Positions 51,793 to 61,312 are shown, counted from the first letter of the stretch. The stretch: DNA of 64,000 bases from Rhizobium sp. RU20A (GCF_900155885.1 NZ_FTMB01000008.1:1-64000), one strand, 5' to 3'. Notes: generated by a model from the sequence alone, not told the origin. A program made the numbers and translations.

Positions 51793-53052
51793 TCAGAACC
51801 GGGACGAGCGGAAATGCGATAGGTCGATGGAAGGGGGGCGTCCGGTGGCGAGTTCGGCGACCAGCCGACCGGTCACGGAGCCGCCCATAAGCCCCTGATG
51901 GCCGTGGCCGAAGGCCAGGATGACGTTGTCGTGGCGCGGCGCGGTCTCGAGCACGGGAATGCTGTCGGGCGTGCCCGGCCGGTTGCCCATCCATCGTTCC
52001 ATGCCGCGGAGATCCGCGCCGGGAAACATATGCGCCGCCTGACGCAGCAGGATATCGGCCCGCCGCCAGTTGGGCTTCGCCTCCGGCCGAGCGAACTCCA
52101 CCGTGCCGGACAGGCGCAGGCCGCCCTCCATCGGCGCGGCGACGAACTTGCGCTCGGCGGCGTTGACATTGACCTTCAGGCCCGTGTCGGCATGGGGCAG
52201 CATGATGTGATAGCCGCGCTCGCTGATCAGCGGCACGCACACACCGACCTGCCTTGCGAAGGGGGACGAGAAGGCGCCGGCCGCGATCACCACCTTGTCG
52301 GCGGCGATCACGCCGCCTTCCGTCGCCACACCCTTGACCCGGCCCTGCTCGACGACGAGCGAGCGAACATTGCGGCGGGTGAAGACCGAGCCCTTGGCCG
52401 CCGCAAGCTTTGCGATGGCGGCGACGAGCCGGCCCGGATTGGGGCACTGTCCCTGCTCCGGCAGGAAGACGCCGGCGCGATAGTCGGGCGAGATCGCCGG
52501 CTCCAGCTCGCGCATCTGGCGGTCGTCGAGGATCTCGACCTTGACGCCGCGTTCGCGCCGCATGCCGATGGAAAGGGCGCTGCCGGCCGGTCCGTTCGGG
52601 TTTTCATAGGCAAAGAGCTGGCCGCGATGGAGGATCAGGTCCTCGCAGCCGGCCTCCTTCACAAGCGGCTCGTAGCAGGCAAGCGTCAGCCGGTTCAGCG
52701 CAATCATGCCATCCGAGATGCGCCTGACGCGCGACAGGCGCGAATTGGCGAGGAAGCGCAGAAGCCACGGCAAGGCGTGGGGCAGGTCCAGAAGGCGCAG
52801 GCCGATCGGGCCATCGGGGTCGAGCAGCATGCCCGGCACCTGTCCGGCGATCCCCGGCATGGAATTGGGAATGCACGAGCCGGGGGAAAGCCCCCCGGCA
52901 TTTCCGTAGGAGCATTGCCCGGGGCTGCCGGGCTCCAGGGGATCGACCACCTCGACCGAAAAGCCTTCGTCCACGAGGGCGTTGGCGGCGCAGACACCGA
53001 TGATGCCCGCGCCGATGACGACCACTTTTCCGCCGCGGTGAGATGGCGACAT
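51793..53052 (-). CDS. FAD-dependent D-amino-acid dehydrogenase-like oxidoreductase (DadA type)
   Basis: 419 residues. The dinucleotide-binding KVVVIGAGIIGVCAANALVDEGFSVEVVD is at the N-terminus, GNAGGLSPGSCIPNSMPG follows, and near the C-terminus VILAFGHGHQGLMGGSVTGRLVAEL closes the FAD site. This is the DadA/D-amino acid dehydrogenase layout. In hydroxyproline pathways a protein of this type (HypO) oxidises cis-4-hydroxy-D-proline made by the epimerase, matching the proline racemase-like gene at 59621-60613. Electrons would pass to the respiratory chain. Confidence 0.87.
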   Translation of the reverse strand: MSPSHRGGKVVVIGAGIIGVCAANALVDEGFSVEVVDPLEPGSPGQCSYGNAGGLSPGSCIPNSMPGIAGQVPGMLLDPDGPIGLRLLDLPHALPWLLRFLANSRLSRVRRISDGMIALNRLTLACYEPLVKEAGCEDLILHRGQLFAYENPNGPAGSALSIGMRRERGVKVEILDDRQMRELEPAISPDYRAGVFLPEQGQCPNPGRLVAAIAKLAAAKGSVFTRRNVRSLVVEQGRVKGVATEGGVIAADKVVIAAGAFSSPFARQVGVCVPLISERGYHIMLPHADTGLKVNVNAAERKFVAAPMEGGLRLSGTVEFARPEAKPNWRRADILLRQAAHMFPGADLRGMERWMGNRPGTPDSIPVLETAPRHDNVILAFGHGHQGLMGGSVTGRLVAELATGRPPSIDLSHFRSSRF

Positions 53053-53078
53053 GGCGTTCGCTCCTGTCCTGTGTCCAC

Positions 53079-53861
53079 TCAGGGAATGTTCGGCATCGGC
53101 GTGCCGGCGCGGAAGGCGGGAAGCGCGCGGCTATAGGCCATCTGCAGCATGCGGAAGTCCGAGAGGTAGGCGATGAACTTGTAGCCGAGGTCACGCATCT
53201 TCTGGCCGTACTCGATCGAACCGACATGGATGCCCGGCACGACGCCCGCCTTGATGCACCGCTCCGCGATCATCGCGATCGCTTCGTTCACGTCGTCCCA
53301 TTTGGGGTCGAAGCCGGGCGTGTAGCCCATGGAGACGGCGAGATCCGACGGGCCGACGAAGATGGCATCGAGGCCGGGTGTTGCGAGGATCTCGTCCAAG
53401 TTGGCCACACCTTCCTTGTGTTCGATCATCGCCATGGTGATGACCGTGTTGTTGGCATGGGCGAAGTAATCCGAGCCGCCGTACAGGCCGGCGCGGATCG
53501 GGCCGACCGAGCGGCCGCCTTGCGGGTAGTAGCGGCATGCCTCGACAAAGGCGCGGCATTCGGCGGCGGTGTTGACCATCGGCACGACCACGCCATAGGC
53601 GCCGGCATCCAGCACGCGGCCGATGATGGCCGGATCGTTCCAAGGCACGCGCACGAAGGGCGTCTTGTCGGTCGTGGAAATTGCCTGCAGCATCGACAGC
53701 ATGTCGGAATAGTCGGCGCAGCCGTGCTGCATGTCGACGGTCACGGCATCGACGTCCTGCTGGGCCATCATCTCGGCCGAAAGGCTGGAGGGGATCGCCA
53801 GCCAGCCGGTGACGGCGCATTCGCCCTTCGACCACAGGGTCTTGACCTTGTTCTCACGCAT
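53079..53861 (-). CDS. HpcH/HpaI-family class II aldolase
   Basis: 260 residues. VDMQHGCADY carries the catalytic His, VRVPWNDPAIIGRVLDAGAYGVVVPMVNT the substrate Arg region, and MIEHKEGVANLDEI with GPSDLAVSMGYTP the Glu and Asp metal ligands. The family cleaves 4-hydroxy-2-keto acids to pyruvate (or 2-ketobutyrate) and an aldehyde; GarL is a member. With a 2-hydroxyacid dehydrogenase and glycerate kinase in the same cluster, a GarL-like split into pyruvate and tartronate semialdehyde or glyoxylate is attractive, but this is inference. Confidence 0.88.
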   Translation of the reverse strand: MRENKVKTLWSKGECAVTGWLAIPSSLSAEMMAQQDVDAVTVDMQHGCADYSDMLSMLQAISTTDKTPFVRVPWNDPAIIGRVLDAGAYGVVVPMVNTAAECRAFVEACRYYPQGGRSVGPIRAGLYGGSDYFAHANNTVITMAMIEHKEGVANLDEILATPGLDAIFVGPSDLAVSMGYTPGFDPKWDDVNEAIAMIAERCIKAGVVPGIHVGSIEYGQKMRDLGYKFIAYLSDFRMLQMAYSRALPAFRAGTPMPNIP

Positions 53862-53885
53862 GTGGGCTTCCTTTTCGTCGTATCG

Positions 53886-55577
53886 TCAGGAGTTGAGGAT
53901 GAGATCGGCGGCCTTCTCGGCCATGGCGATCGTGGTGATGTTGGTGTTGGCGGCGATGACCGAGGGCATGGCGGAGGCATCGACCACGCGCAGCCCCTCG
54001 ACGCCGCGCACGCGGCAGTGGTTGTCGAGCACGGCCAACGGGTCGTCGTCGCCGCCCATCCGGCAGCTGCAGGAGACATGCCAGCCCGACCAGACCGCCT
54101 TCTTCGCCCAATCGACGATCAGGTCGCGGTTCTGCATCATTTGGTGCATCCGCTCGGTCGTGCCGAACTTGTGACGCAGCAGCGTCTCTCGGAAGAACGG
54201 CGCGTAGTCGAACAGGAGCGCGGCCGCGCCGGTCTTGACGTAGTTCGACAGCTTGCGGACGGAGAGCGAGCGCGCCTCTTCCGTGTAGCCTGCCAGAAAC
54301 CAGGTGTTGACATGGGCCCGCACGCGCGGGTCCTCCATGATCCGGTAGATCCGCTCGAAACCATCGACGAGCCGCATCAGGTCGCGTTCGTCACCGGCAA
54401 GGTTCAGGTTGACCATCGGCTCGTCGCGCCAGTCGGCCGACTTCACGCTCACCGTGCCGCGCGAATAGGATTTGTTGACGCAGACATTCAGAGCGCCCAT
54501 CGCCTTACCGAGCGGATGCCAGCCGGCGCGGTTGACCGGCATCAGCAGCATGTCCGAGGGCGAACACCCCTCATAGCCCGAGGAATAGCGCACACCGAGG
54601 AAGATGTGGCGGCGCTGACCGCGCTTCAGCCGGGCGGAGCGCTTGAAATGCGCGCCCACGGCCAGATGCGGATGGTCCATGAGATTGGCGCCGACACCCG
54701 GCAGGTTGGAGAGAACCGGAATGCCGAGGGCTCGCAGGTCGGCCGCCGGGCCGATGCCAGCGCGCAGCAGGATCGGCGGCGTGTGCAGCGCGCCCGAGCA
54801 GAGGATGACTTCGCCCGCCCGCCAAAGTTCCGACGGACCGTCGCCGGTATGGGCGTTGACGCCGGTGATACGCTTGCCCTCCACCTCCAGCCCCTCGACC
54901 TGGGTATTGGCGAAGATGTGCAGGTTCTTGCGCGCCCGGACCTCACGGGTGAGATAACCGAGCGCCGTGGAGACGCGGTGGTCGTTCTCGTTGGCGAGCG
55001 GCATCGGAAAGGAGCCCTCGTCGAAGGAGGCGTTGTAGTCGTCCTGGTAGGGGGCGTCCTTCTCGGTCACCGCCAGCACCGACCGCGTGAAGCCCGCCCA
55101 GTCCTTGGGGAAGACGCGGCGGATCGGCATCGGGCCGCTCTTTCCGTGCAGCGGGCCGTCGAAGTCGAGATCGCGCTCCAGCTTGCGGAAATAGGGAAGC
55201 ATATCCTCCCAGCTCCAGCCCGAAACGCCCATGGCCTGCCATTCATCATAATCGGCCGGCAGACCGCGAACAGCGAACTGGCCGTTGATCGACGAGCCGC
55301 CGCCCATGACGCGGGCCTGCTCGAGACGGGTGGGCGGAATGACCTCCGAATTGGAGCGCGGATTGCGCGCATAGACCCGGAGTTTCGACCAGTGAAACCG
55401 CGGATCGAAATAGGAAAGGCCGGGATAGCTGTCGGCAATCACATCCGGGACGTTGTCCGGCGGCGTATCCGGCCCGGCTTCCAGCAGCGCAACCTGTTTG
55501 GAGGGATTTTCGGACAGGCGGCCCGCAAGCGCAGCGCCTGCCGACCCGCCTCCCACAATGACGTAATCGTAGATCAT
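53886..55577 (-). CDS. GMC-family FAD oxidoreductase (choline dehydrogenase-like)
   Basis: 563 residues from ATG 55577, with GAGGG ahead; ten extra in-frame codons upstream have no ribosome site. YDYVIVGGGSAGAALAGRLSEN is the FAD-binding start; RVMGGGSSINGQFAVRG and SGALHTPPILLRAGIGP are the GMC signatures; the catalytic His is in WHVSCSCRMG, and VVDASAMPSVIAANTNITTIAMAEKAADLI ends the protein. GMC enzymes oxidise an alcohol to an aldehyde. The aldehyde dehydrogenase encoded just upstream (11 bases away) would oxidise the product, as BetA/BetB do for choline. Confidence 0.93.
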   Translation of the reverse strand: MIYDYVIVGGGSAGAALAGRLSENPSKQVALLEAGPDTPPDNVPDVIADSYPGLSYFDPRFHWSKLRVYARNPRSNSEVIPPTRLEQARVMGGGSSINGQFAVRGLPADYDEWQAMGVSGWSWEDMLPYFRKLERDLDFDGPLHGKSGPMPIRRVFPKDWAGFTRSVLAVTEKDAPYQDDYNASFDEGSFPMPLANENDHRVSTALGYLTREVRARKNLHIFANTQVEGLEVEGKRITGVNAHTGDGPSELWRAGEVILCSGALHTPPILLRAGIGPAADLRALGIPVLSNLPGVGANLMDHPHLAVGAHFKRSARLKRGQRRHIFLGVRYSSGYEGCSPSDMLLMPVNRAGWHPLGKAMGALNVCVNKSYSRGTVSVKSADWRDEPMVNLNLAGDERDLMRLVDGFERIYRIMEDPRVRAHVNTWFLAGYTEEARSLSVRKLSNYVKTGAAALLFDYAPFFRETLLRHKFGTTERMHQMMQNRDLIVDWAKKAVWSGWHVSCSCRMGGDDDPLAVLDNHCRVRGVEGLRVVDASAMPSVIAANTNITTIAMAEKAADLILNS

Positions 55578-55588
55578 TCGGGATGCCC

Positions 55589-57067
55589 TCAGAGATAGTT
55601 GATCCACACGGCCTTCTGCCGCGTGAATTCCTCGATGCCGGCGCGGCCCATGTCCTTACCGAAGCCGGAGCCCTTCCAGCCGCCGGCCGCATAGGTGAAT
55701 TCGGGATCGCGCCCGTGCTGGTTGACCCAGACCATGCCGGCCTCGACAGCATCGGCGACTTTCATCGCGAGCTTCAGGTCCTGCGTGTGGACGGAGGCCG
55801 ACAGGCCGTAGGTGGGGTGCTGCGCCTCGGCGATGGCCTGCTCGATGTCATCATAGGTCGTGACCGACATGACGGGCCCGAAATACTCCTCGCGGAAACC
55901 GACATTGTCGCGCGAGACATTGGCGAGCACCGTCGGCGCGTAGAAATTGCCTTCGTTCGGGCCTTCCAGCCGCGTCGCGCCGGTCAGCACCTCCGCACCC
56001 TGCTTGACTGTCTCCTGCACCAGCGCGTCGATACGGTCGAACTGCCTTGCGGAGATCACTGGGGCAAAGGTGGTGGTCTCGTCCCAGGTGGGGCCGGCCT
56101 TGATCGCCTTCGTCCTGGCGATCACGCGGTCGATCAGTTCGTCAGAGATGGCACGGTCGACGATCAGCCGCGAGGCGAGCGTGCAGACCTGTCCGGCATT
56201 GACCATGAACCCATTGGCGACCCGGGTCGCCACGGCATCCATGTCGCCGGGATTGCGGGTGACGATCTGCGCGCTCTTGCCGCCAAGCTCCAGCACGACC
56301 GGCTTGATGCCCGACTGCGCGGCGAGCGACATCACGGCCGCTCCGGTGGCCGTGGAGCCTGTGAAGGAGATGATGCCGATCTCGGGGTGTGCGACGATCG
56401 CGGCACCCGTGGTGTGGCCCCAGCCGTTGACCACATTGAGCAGGCCGCCCGGAAGCCCGGCCTCGGCCGCGCATTCGGCAAGCGCCAAAAGGCTGTGCGG
56501 GGTCAGCTCCGAGGTCTTCATCACCACGGCATTGCCGGCGGCCAGCGCGGGGGCGAACTTCCACGCCGCCGTGATCATCGGGAAGTTCCACGGCACGATC
56601 GCGCCGGCGATGCCATAGGGTTCGCGCCGCGTGTAGCTCAGCGTGTCGGCCTTGGTGGCCGTGACGATGCCTTCGAGCTTGTCGCAGTATTCGGCGAAGT
56701 AGCGCACCACGCTGGCGGTGCGCACCGCATCCCCCGTGATCGTTCCCGCCACCAGCCGGCTGGAGCCCGCCGCCTCGAGTCGGCCGAGATAGTCGGCCTT
56801 TTCCTCGATCTTCTCGGCAAAGCGGAAGAGCACCCTCGCCCGGTCACGCGGGTTCATCCGCGCCCAGCCGGAGGTGGCGAGGGCGGATCTGGCCGCCACG
56901 ACCGCCAGATCGACGGCGGCCTGTCCGCCATCCGTGATCACGCCCATCGGCTGCGCGTCCGAAGGGCGCAGCACCGCGATCTCTTCGCCCGGCAGGTCGA
57001 CGAAACGCCCGCCGATGTGATGACCCGAGGGGATGGTGACGGTGTCGGGATTGAAGCTGAGGGACAT
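55589..57067 (-). CDS. Aldehyde dehydrogenase (betaine-aldehyde-dehydrogenase-like)
   Basis: 492 residues. PWNFPMITAAWKFAPALAAGN, SFTGSTATGAAVM, ELGGKSAQIV (general base Glu) and VNAGQVCTLASRLIVD (catalytic Cys) are all present. The C-terminal WVNQHGRDPEFTYAAGGWKGSGFGKDMG is typical of this subfamily. It should oxidise the aldehyde made by the GMC oxidoreductase encoded next. It is the first enzyme gene after the transporter, separated by 115 bases that contain a long palindrome. Confidence 0.92.
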   Translation of the reverse strand: MSLSFNPDTVTIPSGHHIGGRFVDLPGEEIAVLRPSDAQPMGVITDGGQAAVDLAVVAARSALATSGWARMNPRDRARVLFRFAEKIEEKADYLGRLEAAGSSRLVAGTITGDAVRTASVVRYFAEYCDKLEGIVTATKADTLSYTRREPYGIAGAIVPWNFPMITAAWKFAPALAAGNAVVMKTSELTPHSLLALAECAAEAGLPGGLLNVVNGWGHTTGAAIVAHPEIGIISFTGSTATGAAVMSLAAQSGIKPVVLELGGKSAQIVTRNPGDMDAVATRVANGFMVNAGQVCTLASRLIVDRAISDELIDRVIARTKAIKAGPTWDETTTFAPVISARQFDRIDALVQETVKQGAEVLTGATRLEGPNEGNFYAPTVLANVSRDNVGFREEYFGPVMSVTTYDDIEQAIAEAQHPTYGLSASVHTQDLKLAMKVADAVEAGMVWVNQHGRDPEFTYAAGGWKGSGFGKDMGRAGIEEFTRQKAVWINYL

Positions 57068-57151
57068 GAGCTTTCCTTCGTATGTGGCCTGCGCCGGGAC
57101 GCAACGTGTCTCTCGGCCCCGCGACAGGGCCGACGCACGGATTACGGGAGG

Positions 57152-57169
57152 GGCGGGCCGCGGCCCGCC
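57152..57169. other. 18-bp perfect GC palindrome between transporter and enzyme genes
   Basis: GGCGGGCCG followed directly by its complement. In the transcript it would form a hairpin downstream of the ATPase gene, or it may serve as a protein-binding site. Confidence 0.4.
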
Positions 57170-57182
57170 GGAGCGTTCGGGA

Positions 57183-57995
57183 TCAGCCGCCTTCCAGGAA
57201 GGGGCGCAGCAGGTCGGCTGTTTCGTGGAAACGGCCGACGAAGCTTTTCAGGCGCGGATGGGTCGGGCGCAGCAACACGTCCTTCGGCGGCCCGTCCTCG
57301 GCAATCGTGCCATGGTCGAGAAAGATCACACGGTCGGCGATCTCGAAGGCAAAGCCGAGTTCGTGGGTGACGATGACCATGGTCATGCCGCTGCGGGCGA
57401 GATCGACCATGGCCTTCATCACCTCGCCCACCAGTTCGGGATCGAGCGCCGAGGTGGGCTCGTCGAAAAGCATGACCTGCGGATGCATGGCGCAGGCCCG
57501 CGCAATGGCAACGCGCTGCTGCTGGCCGCCGGACAGCTGGCGCGGATATTTGCCGCCGTGGTCCTGCAAGCCCATCTGGGCCAAAAGGTCCAGCGCCTCC
57601 TTGCGGGTCGTTTCCACATTCGCCTTCTTGACCGTCACCGGCCCTTCCATGACGTTTTCGAGCGCGGTCATGTGCGGAAACAGGTTGAACTGCTGGAACA
57701 CCATGCCGGTCTGCGAGCGAATGCGGTTCACGGTCCTTGCCGGCACGGCGTTGCCGTCGCGCGCCGCCGGGCTGGCGTCGTAGATCGCCTCGCCGCCGAT
57801 GGTGATGCGGCCCGCATTGGGCATGTTGAGAAGGTTGATGCAGCGCAGCAGCGAGGTCTTGCCCGAGCCGGATGCCCCGATCAGCACGACCACTTCCCCG
57901 GCTTCGACGGAAAGATCGACACCCTTCAGCACTTCGCGCAGGCCGAATTTCAGCCGCACGCCTTCGATCTTCAAAAGCGGACCGGACTTGCTCAT
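57183..57995 (-). CDS. Polar amino-acid ABC transporter ATPase (GlnQ-like)
   Basis: 270 residues from ATG 57995, which overlaps the permease stop (ATGA); the much longer frame upstream is a shadow. Walker [11 protein letters not shown]-loop [11 protein letters not shown], signature [14 protein letters not shown], Walker [15 protein letters not shown] and switch His in [10 protein letters not shown] are present. The family energises PAAT-type permeases for amino acids and opines. An insert near residue 75 ([23 protein letters not shown]) is present, as in some opine/octopine ATPases. Confidence 0.93.
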   Translation of the reverse strand: MSKSGPLLKIEGVRLKFGLREVLKGVDLSVEAGEVVVLIGASGSGKTSLLRCINLLNMPNAGRITIGGEAIYDASPAARDGNAVPARTVNRIRSQTGMVFQQFNLFPHMTALENVMEGPVTVKKANVETTRKEALDLLAQMGLQDHGGKYPRQLSGGQQQRVAIARACAMHPQVMLFDEPTSALDPELVGEVMKAMVDLARSGMTMVIVTHELGFAFEIADRVIFLDHGTIAEDGPPKDVLLRPTHPRLKSFVGRFHETADLLRPFLEGG

Positions 57996-58648
57996 TTGAC
58001 GCGCTCCGAGATGGTTTCCAGCTTGCGCGACAGGAAGGTCAGCGGAACAAGCAGAGCGAGGAACATGACGCCGACCATGGTGTAGACTTCCATCGGCCGG
58101 TAGGTGAACGAGCTGACGTAGCTCGCCTGATACAGAAGGTCGGGCACGGTGATCATCGACATCAGCGTGGTGTTCTTGATCTGGATGATGGACTGGCCGG
58201 CCAGCGGCGGGATCATGCGGCGGAAAGCCTGCGGCAGGATCACCCGGCGCATGCGCTGGCCGTAGGTCATGCCGAGCGCGGTGGAGGCATCGGACTGGCC
58301 CTTGTCGATCGACTGGACGCCGGCGCGCAGAATTTCCGCATAGAACGCGCCCGCATAGAGGCTGAGGCCCGCAAAACCGGCCCAGAACTTGGTGACGGCG
58401 AGACCCGCGAAAATGGGAAAGGCGTAGTAGATCCACAGCAGGATCACCAGAAGCGGGATATTGCGGAAAATCTCGACATAGACCCGTCCGACAAGGGACA
58501 GGGCGCGGGACCCGGTGAGTTGGATCAAGCCGATGAACAATCCGATCACCAGACCGGCTGCGATGGAAATCACCGAATAGAACAGCGTGACCAGGAGCCC
58601 GTTCCAGAACAATGGCCAGTTCTGCTGAATGACGGAAATATCGAACAA
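57992..58648 (-). CDS. Polar amino-acid ABC transporter permease
   Basis: 218 residues with about five hydrophobic segments. The EAA loop, [43 protein letters not shown], is typical of HisMQ/GlnP permeases. Only one permease gene is present, so it probably forms a homodimer. It overlaps the ATPase gene by four bases. Confidence 0.93.
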   Translation of the reverse strand: MFDISVIQQNWPLFWNGLLVTLFYSVISIAAGLVIGLFIGLIQLTGSRALSLVGRVYVEIFRNIPLLVILLWIYYAFPIFAGLAVTKFWAGFAGLSLYAGAFYAEILRAGVQSIDKGQSDASTALGMTYGQRMRRVILPQAFRRMIPPLAGQSIIQIKNTTLMSMITVPDLLYQASYVSSFTYRPMEVYTMVGVMFLALLVPLTFLSRKLETISERVK

Positions 58649-58701
58649 AAGCGTAACTCCGGGGCTGGTTCGACGGGCCGGGCGCCATGCCCGATGCGAG
58701 A

Positions 58702-58727
58702 ACCTGCCGAGCCGGAGCCCGGCAGGT
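58702..58727 (-). other. Intercistronic hairpin after the binding-protein gene
   Basis: ACCTGCCG (58702-58709) pairs with CGGCAGGT (58720-58727), twelve bases after the binding-protein stop. Like the hairpin at 16876-16908, it probably favours binding protein over permease expression. Confidence 0.5.
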
Positions 58728-58738
58728 CTTTTAGCGGA

Positions 58739-59578
58739 TCAGAAGCTGAAGTTGCTGGGCAGGATCGACAGGTCGATGCCGCGATCTTCCCAGGACTTGG
58801 CCAGGCGCCCCTGGGCCAGACCCAGCGAACGCTGCTGCTGGATCCAGTTGGTCAGGAAGTTGATGAAGCCCTCATTGCCCGGCTTGCGCGTAACGGCGAG
58901 CGTGGCGGGATTGCGCAGTATCGGCTCGGGAACCGAGACTTCGCCATTCACCTGCTTGGCGATCTGCAAGGCGTCGAAGATGGACTGGATCATGGCGTCG
59001 GCGCGACCGGCCTGCAGTTCCATGATCGCGAGATTGCGGTCCTCTACCACGGTGAGCTTCGCCTTCGGCAGCAGCGACTCGGCAACGACCTGCATGGTCG
59101 AGCCCTTCTGGACGACAACGGTCTTGTCCGGCGAATTCAGCTCGGCCCAGGTGGCGACCGGCTTGCCCTTCGGCGAGAAGACGCCCCAGGCATCCGTGAA
59201 GAGCGGCTCCCAGAGATAGTCGACCACGAGGCCGCGCTTCGGGTTCGGGTTCACGCCGATGGCGATGTCGATCTTGTTGGACTGGAAGTCGGCGGCGAGG
59301 TTGCCCCAGGTGGTTTCGACCGGAACGATCTTCACGCCGAGCGTCGTCGCCAGGTCGGTCAGGAAGTCGACGTAGAACCCGCTCCAGTTGCCGGTGGCCG
59401 GATCCTTGATGTAGCCGGGCTCTTCGCCGATCATGACGGGAACCTTCAGTTCGCCGCTGGCGCGGATCTGATCGATCACCGCCGAAGGGCCTTCCTGAGC
59501 GGCTGCAGGGTTCCATGCGCCAATAGCTACCGCCGCCCCCAGGGCACATGCCCGGAGGATTTTTCCGAAAAATGACAT
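58739..59578 (-). CDS. Periplasmic amino-acid-binding protein (SBP family 3)
   Basis: 279 residues. The signal peptide MSFFGKILRACALGAAVAIGAWNPAAA ends in AAA-Q. The mature protein has the family 3 pattern: IRASGELKVPVMIGEEPGYIKDP, WSGFYVDFLTDLATTLGVKIVPVETTWGNLAADFQSNKIDIAIG and VVVQKGSTMQVVAESLLP. It delivers the ligand to the permease/ATPase encoded next. The ligand would be an amino acid or betaine; hydroxyproline or a related imino acid fits the neighbouring epimerase. Confidence 0.92.
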   Translation of the reverse strand: MSFFGKILRACALGAAVAIGAWNPAAAQEGPSAVIDQIRASGELKVPVMIGEEPGYIKDPATGNWSGFYVDFLTDLATTLGVKIVPVETTWGNLAADFQSNKIDIAIGVNPNPKRGLVVDYLWEPLFTDAWGVFSPKGKPVATWAELNSPDKTVVVQKGSTMQVVAESLLPKAKLTVVEDRNLAIMELQAGRADAMIQSIFDALQIAKQVNGEVSVPEPILRNPATLAVTRKPGNEGFINFLTNWIQQQRSLGLAQGRLAKSWEDRGIDLSILPSNFSF

Positions 59579-59620
59579 TTCAATTCTCCCTGTTTTGCGA
59601 AAGATTGAGGCCGGTTTTCC

Positions 59621-60613
59621 TCACCGGCTCAAGAACCCCTTGGAAAGTGGATCACCTTTTTCGAGGTAGAGTGTGCCCTGGGAGACGAGGTGAGCCTCTC
59701 CCCGGACGATGACGGAATAGCCCGTCGTACCGCAGACCGCGCTCTTTTCGGCGAGTTCGGCGATGAAGGAGACGCCGAAAATGTTTTCGGCGCGATAGGT
59801 GTCGGTGTCGGACAGGTCACCGCGGATCAGCAGTTGCGCCATCCGCGCGCAGGTGCCCGTCCCGCAGGGCGAGCGATCATATTTGTTGGGTGCGAGCACC
59901 AGGAACTGGCGCGCATGGCCCCTGCCGAGATCGCTGTAAAACAGGACGGAGGGGGCCGGAAGCTCGCGCATCTCGGGCCGCCCGTCCGTGGCTTTGGCAA
60001 TCGCCTGCTTGATCGCCCAGCCGAGCGCGAGGTTTGCCGACGCCGTGTCAGGCGTGAGCGCCACTCCCAGCCTGTCGGCATCGACCATCGCATACCACAT
60101 GCCCGAGTAGAGAATGTCGGTGCGGATCGTGCCGAGCCTTGGAACATCGACCTCCAGCGCCTCGAAACCCATATAGGCCGGGACGTTCTTCAGCGAGACG
60201 GCGCCAAGCTGCCCCTCCCCGTCCCATTCGACCCGGACATCGACCACGCCGGCCGGCGTTTCCAGGGTGAAGCGATCGCCGCTCTCAGGAGAAATCGCGC
60301 CCGTGAAGGCCAGCGTCTTGGCCAGGCCGATGGTGCCATGGCCGCACATGCCCAGATAGACATAGGACGAGATGAAGATCGCCCCGAAATCCGCGACCTC
60401 GGAGGGAACGGGGATCAGCCCGACCATCGCGGCATGGCCACGCGGTTCGTGCAGGAGGGCGGAGCGCAGGTGGTCGAAGCGACGCTCGAAATCCTCGCGC
60501 TTTTCCAGCACGCTGCGACCCTGCAGAGGCGGAATCCCGCCCAGAACGGCGCGGGTCGGATGCCCGGCCGTGTGGGTGTCGATATACGGGAAAGCCGCCT
60601 GGATACCGGTCAT
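59621..60613 (-). CDS. Proline racemase-family 4-hydroxyproline epimerase
   Basis: 330 residues from ATG 60613; the longer frame upstream is a shadow of the regulator gene. Both catalytic thiols are present: Cys90 in LGMCGHGTIG and Cys250 in DRSPCGTGTCARM. Two Cys mark racemases/epimerases, whereas trans-3-hydroxyproline dehydratases replace the first. Such enzymes in rhizobia interconvert trans-4-hydroxy-L-proline and cis-4-hydroxy-D-proline as the first step of hydroxyproline use. It lies between the GntR regulator (one base gap) and the ABC transporter. Proline racemase activity cannot be excluded. Confidence 0.88.
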   Translation of the reverse strand: MTGIQAAFPYIDTHTAGHPTRAVLGGIPPLQGRSVLEKREDFERRFDHLRSALLHEPRGHAAMVGLIPVPSEVADFGAIFISSYVYLGMCGHGTIGLAKTLAFTGAISPESGDRFTLETPAGVVDVRVEWDGEGQLGAVSLKNVPAYMGFEALEVDVPRLGTIRTDILYSGMWYAMVDADRLGVALTPDTASANLALGWAIKQAIAKATDGRPEMRELPAPSVLFYSDLGRGHARQFLVLAPNKYDRSPCGTGTCARMAQLLIRGDLSDTDTYRAENIFGVSFIAELAEKSAVCGTTGYSVIVRGEAHLVSQGTLYLEKGDPLSKGFLSR

Positions 60614-60614
60614 G

Positions 60615-61298
60615 CTACCGACCCTCTCCGAATTCGGCGCGGATCGCATCGCGAGTCTCGCGCCAGATTTTCTCGATGAGATCGTGCTCCAGCGTGTAGG
60701 CCTGCGCCGCCTCGCCATCGACGATGGCCCGGAACACCCGCGCCGTGTCGTCGAAGGAGAGATCCACCACGCTGCGGTCGTTGCGATAGAGATGGTAGCG
60801 ATACCGCAGCGCCTGCTTTTCCAACCCCTTCAGCAGGCGGCGAAGCGTCGGGTTGTCGGCAATCTCGTAGATCAGCTGTGAACCGCGCACGTCATGCTGG
60901 AAGAACAGCCGCGCATTTCCGGCTTCCCGCGCCCGCTTCATGTCGTCTAGCACATGCCAGAGCTGCTCTTTGAGCGCCCCGTTGGTCGAGCGAGCCGCCT
61001 GTTCCGCCGCGATGGCTTCGAGCGCGATGCGGCATCGATAGATGTCATCAAAATCTCGGAGCGACATGGGCGTGACCCAGATGCCTTTGCGCGCCTCGCG
61101 CAGCACAAGCCCGTCATTTTCCAGGGAGCGCAACGCCTCGCGCGCTGGAGATCGACTGACGCCGTATCGTTCGGCGACGTCTTCTTCGGTCAGCCGCTCG
61201 CTGGGCGCAAGCTCGAGAAAGACAATTGCCTCCTCCAGAACGGCCACGAGATTGCCGGCGATCCCCGCTGAAAGCTTGTGTGAAAACGTCATATCCAT
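60615..61298 (-). CDS. GntR-family regulator (FCD type)
   Basis: 227 residues from ATG 61298 (ATG 61292 or 61316 are alternatives). The winged helix-turn-helix is residues about 20-80: ERLTEEDVAERYGVSRSPAREALRSLENDGLVLREARKGIWV. The C-terminal FCD domain has YRCRIALEAIAAEQAA, LFFQHDVRGSQLIYEIADNPTLRRLL (metal/ligand Asp and His) and FRAIVDGEAAQAYTLEHDL. FCD regulators usually repress catabolic operons until a carboxylic acid binds. It is the first gene of the cluster and should regulate the whole run, through the palindrome just upstream. Confidence 0.9.
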   Translation of the reverse strand: MDMTFSHKLSAGIAGNLVAVLEEAIVFLELAPSERLTEEDVAERYGVSRSPAREALRSLENDGLVLREARKGIWVTPMSLRDFDDIYRCRIALEAIAAEQAARSTNGALKEQLWHVLDDMKRAREAGNARLFFQHDVRGSQLIYEIADNPTLRRLLKGLEKQALRYRYHLYRNDRSVVDLSFDDTARVFRAIVDGEAAQAYTLEHDLIEKIWRETRDAIRAEFGEGR

Positions 61299-61312
61299 GA
61301 ACCCACCATACT

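Noticed and set aside
53043-55598. Very long plus-strand open frame (851 codons) opposite the aldolase and GMC genes
   Set aside because: It is the complement of well-supported genes in GC-rich DNA, has His/Asp/Gly/Arg-biased composition and no recognisable domain. It is a shadow frame.
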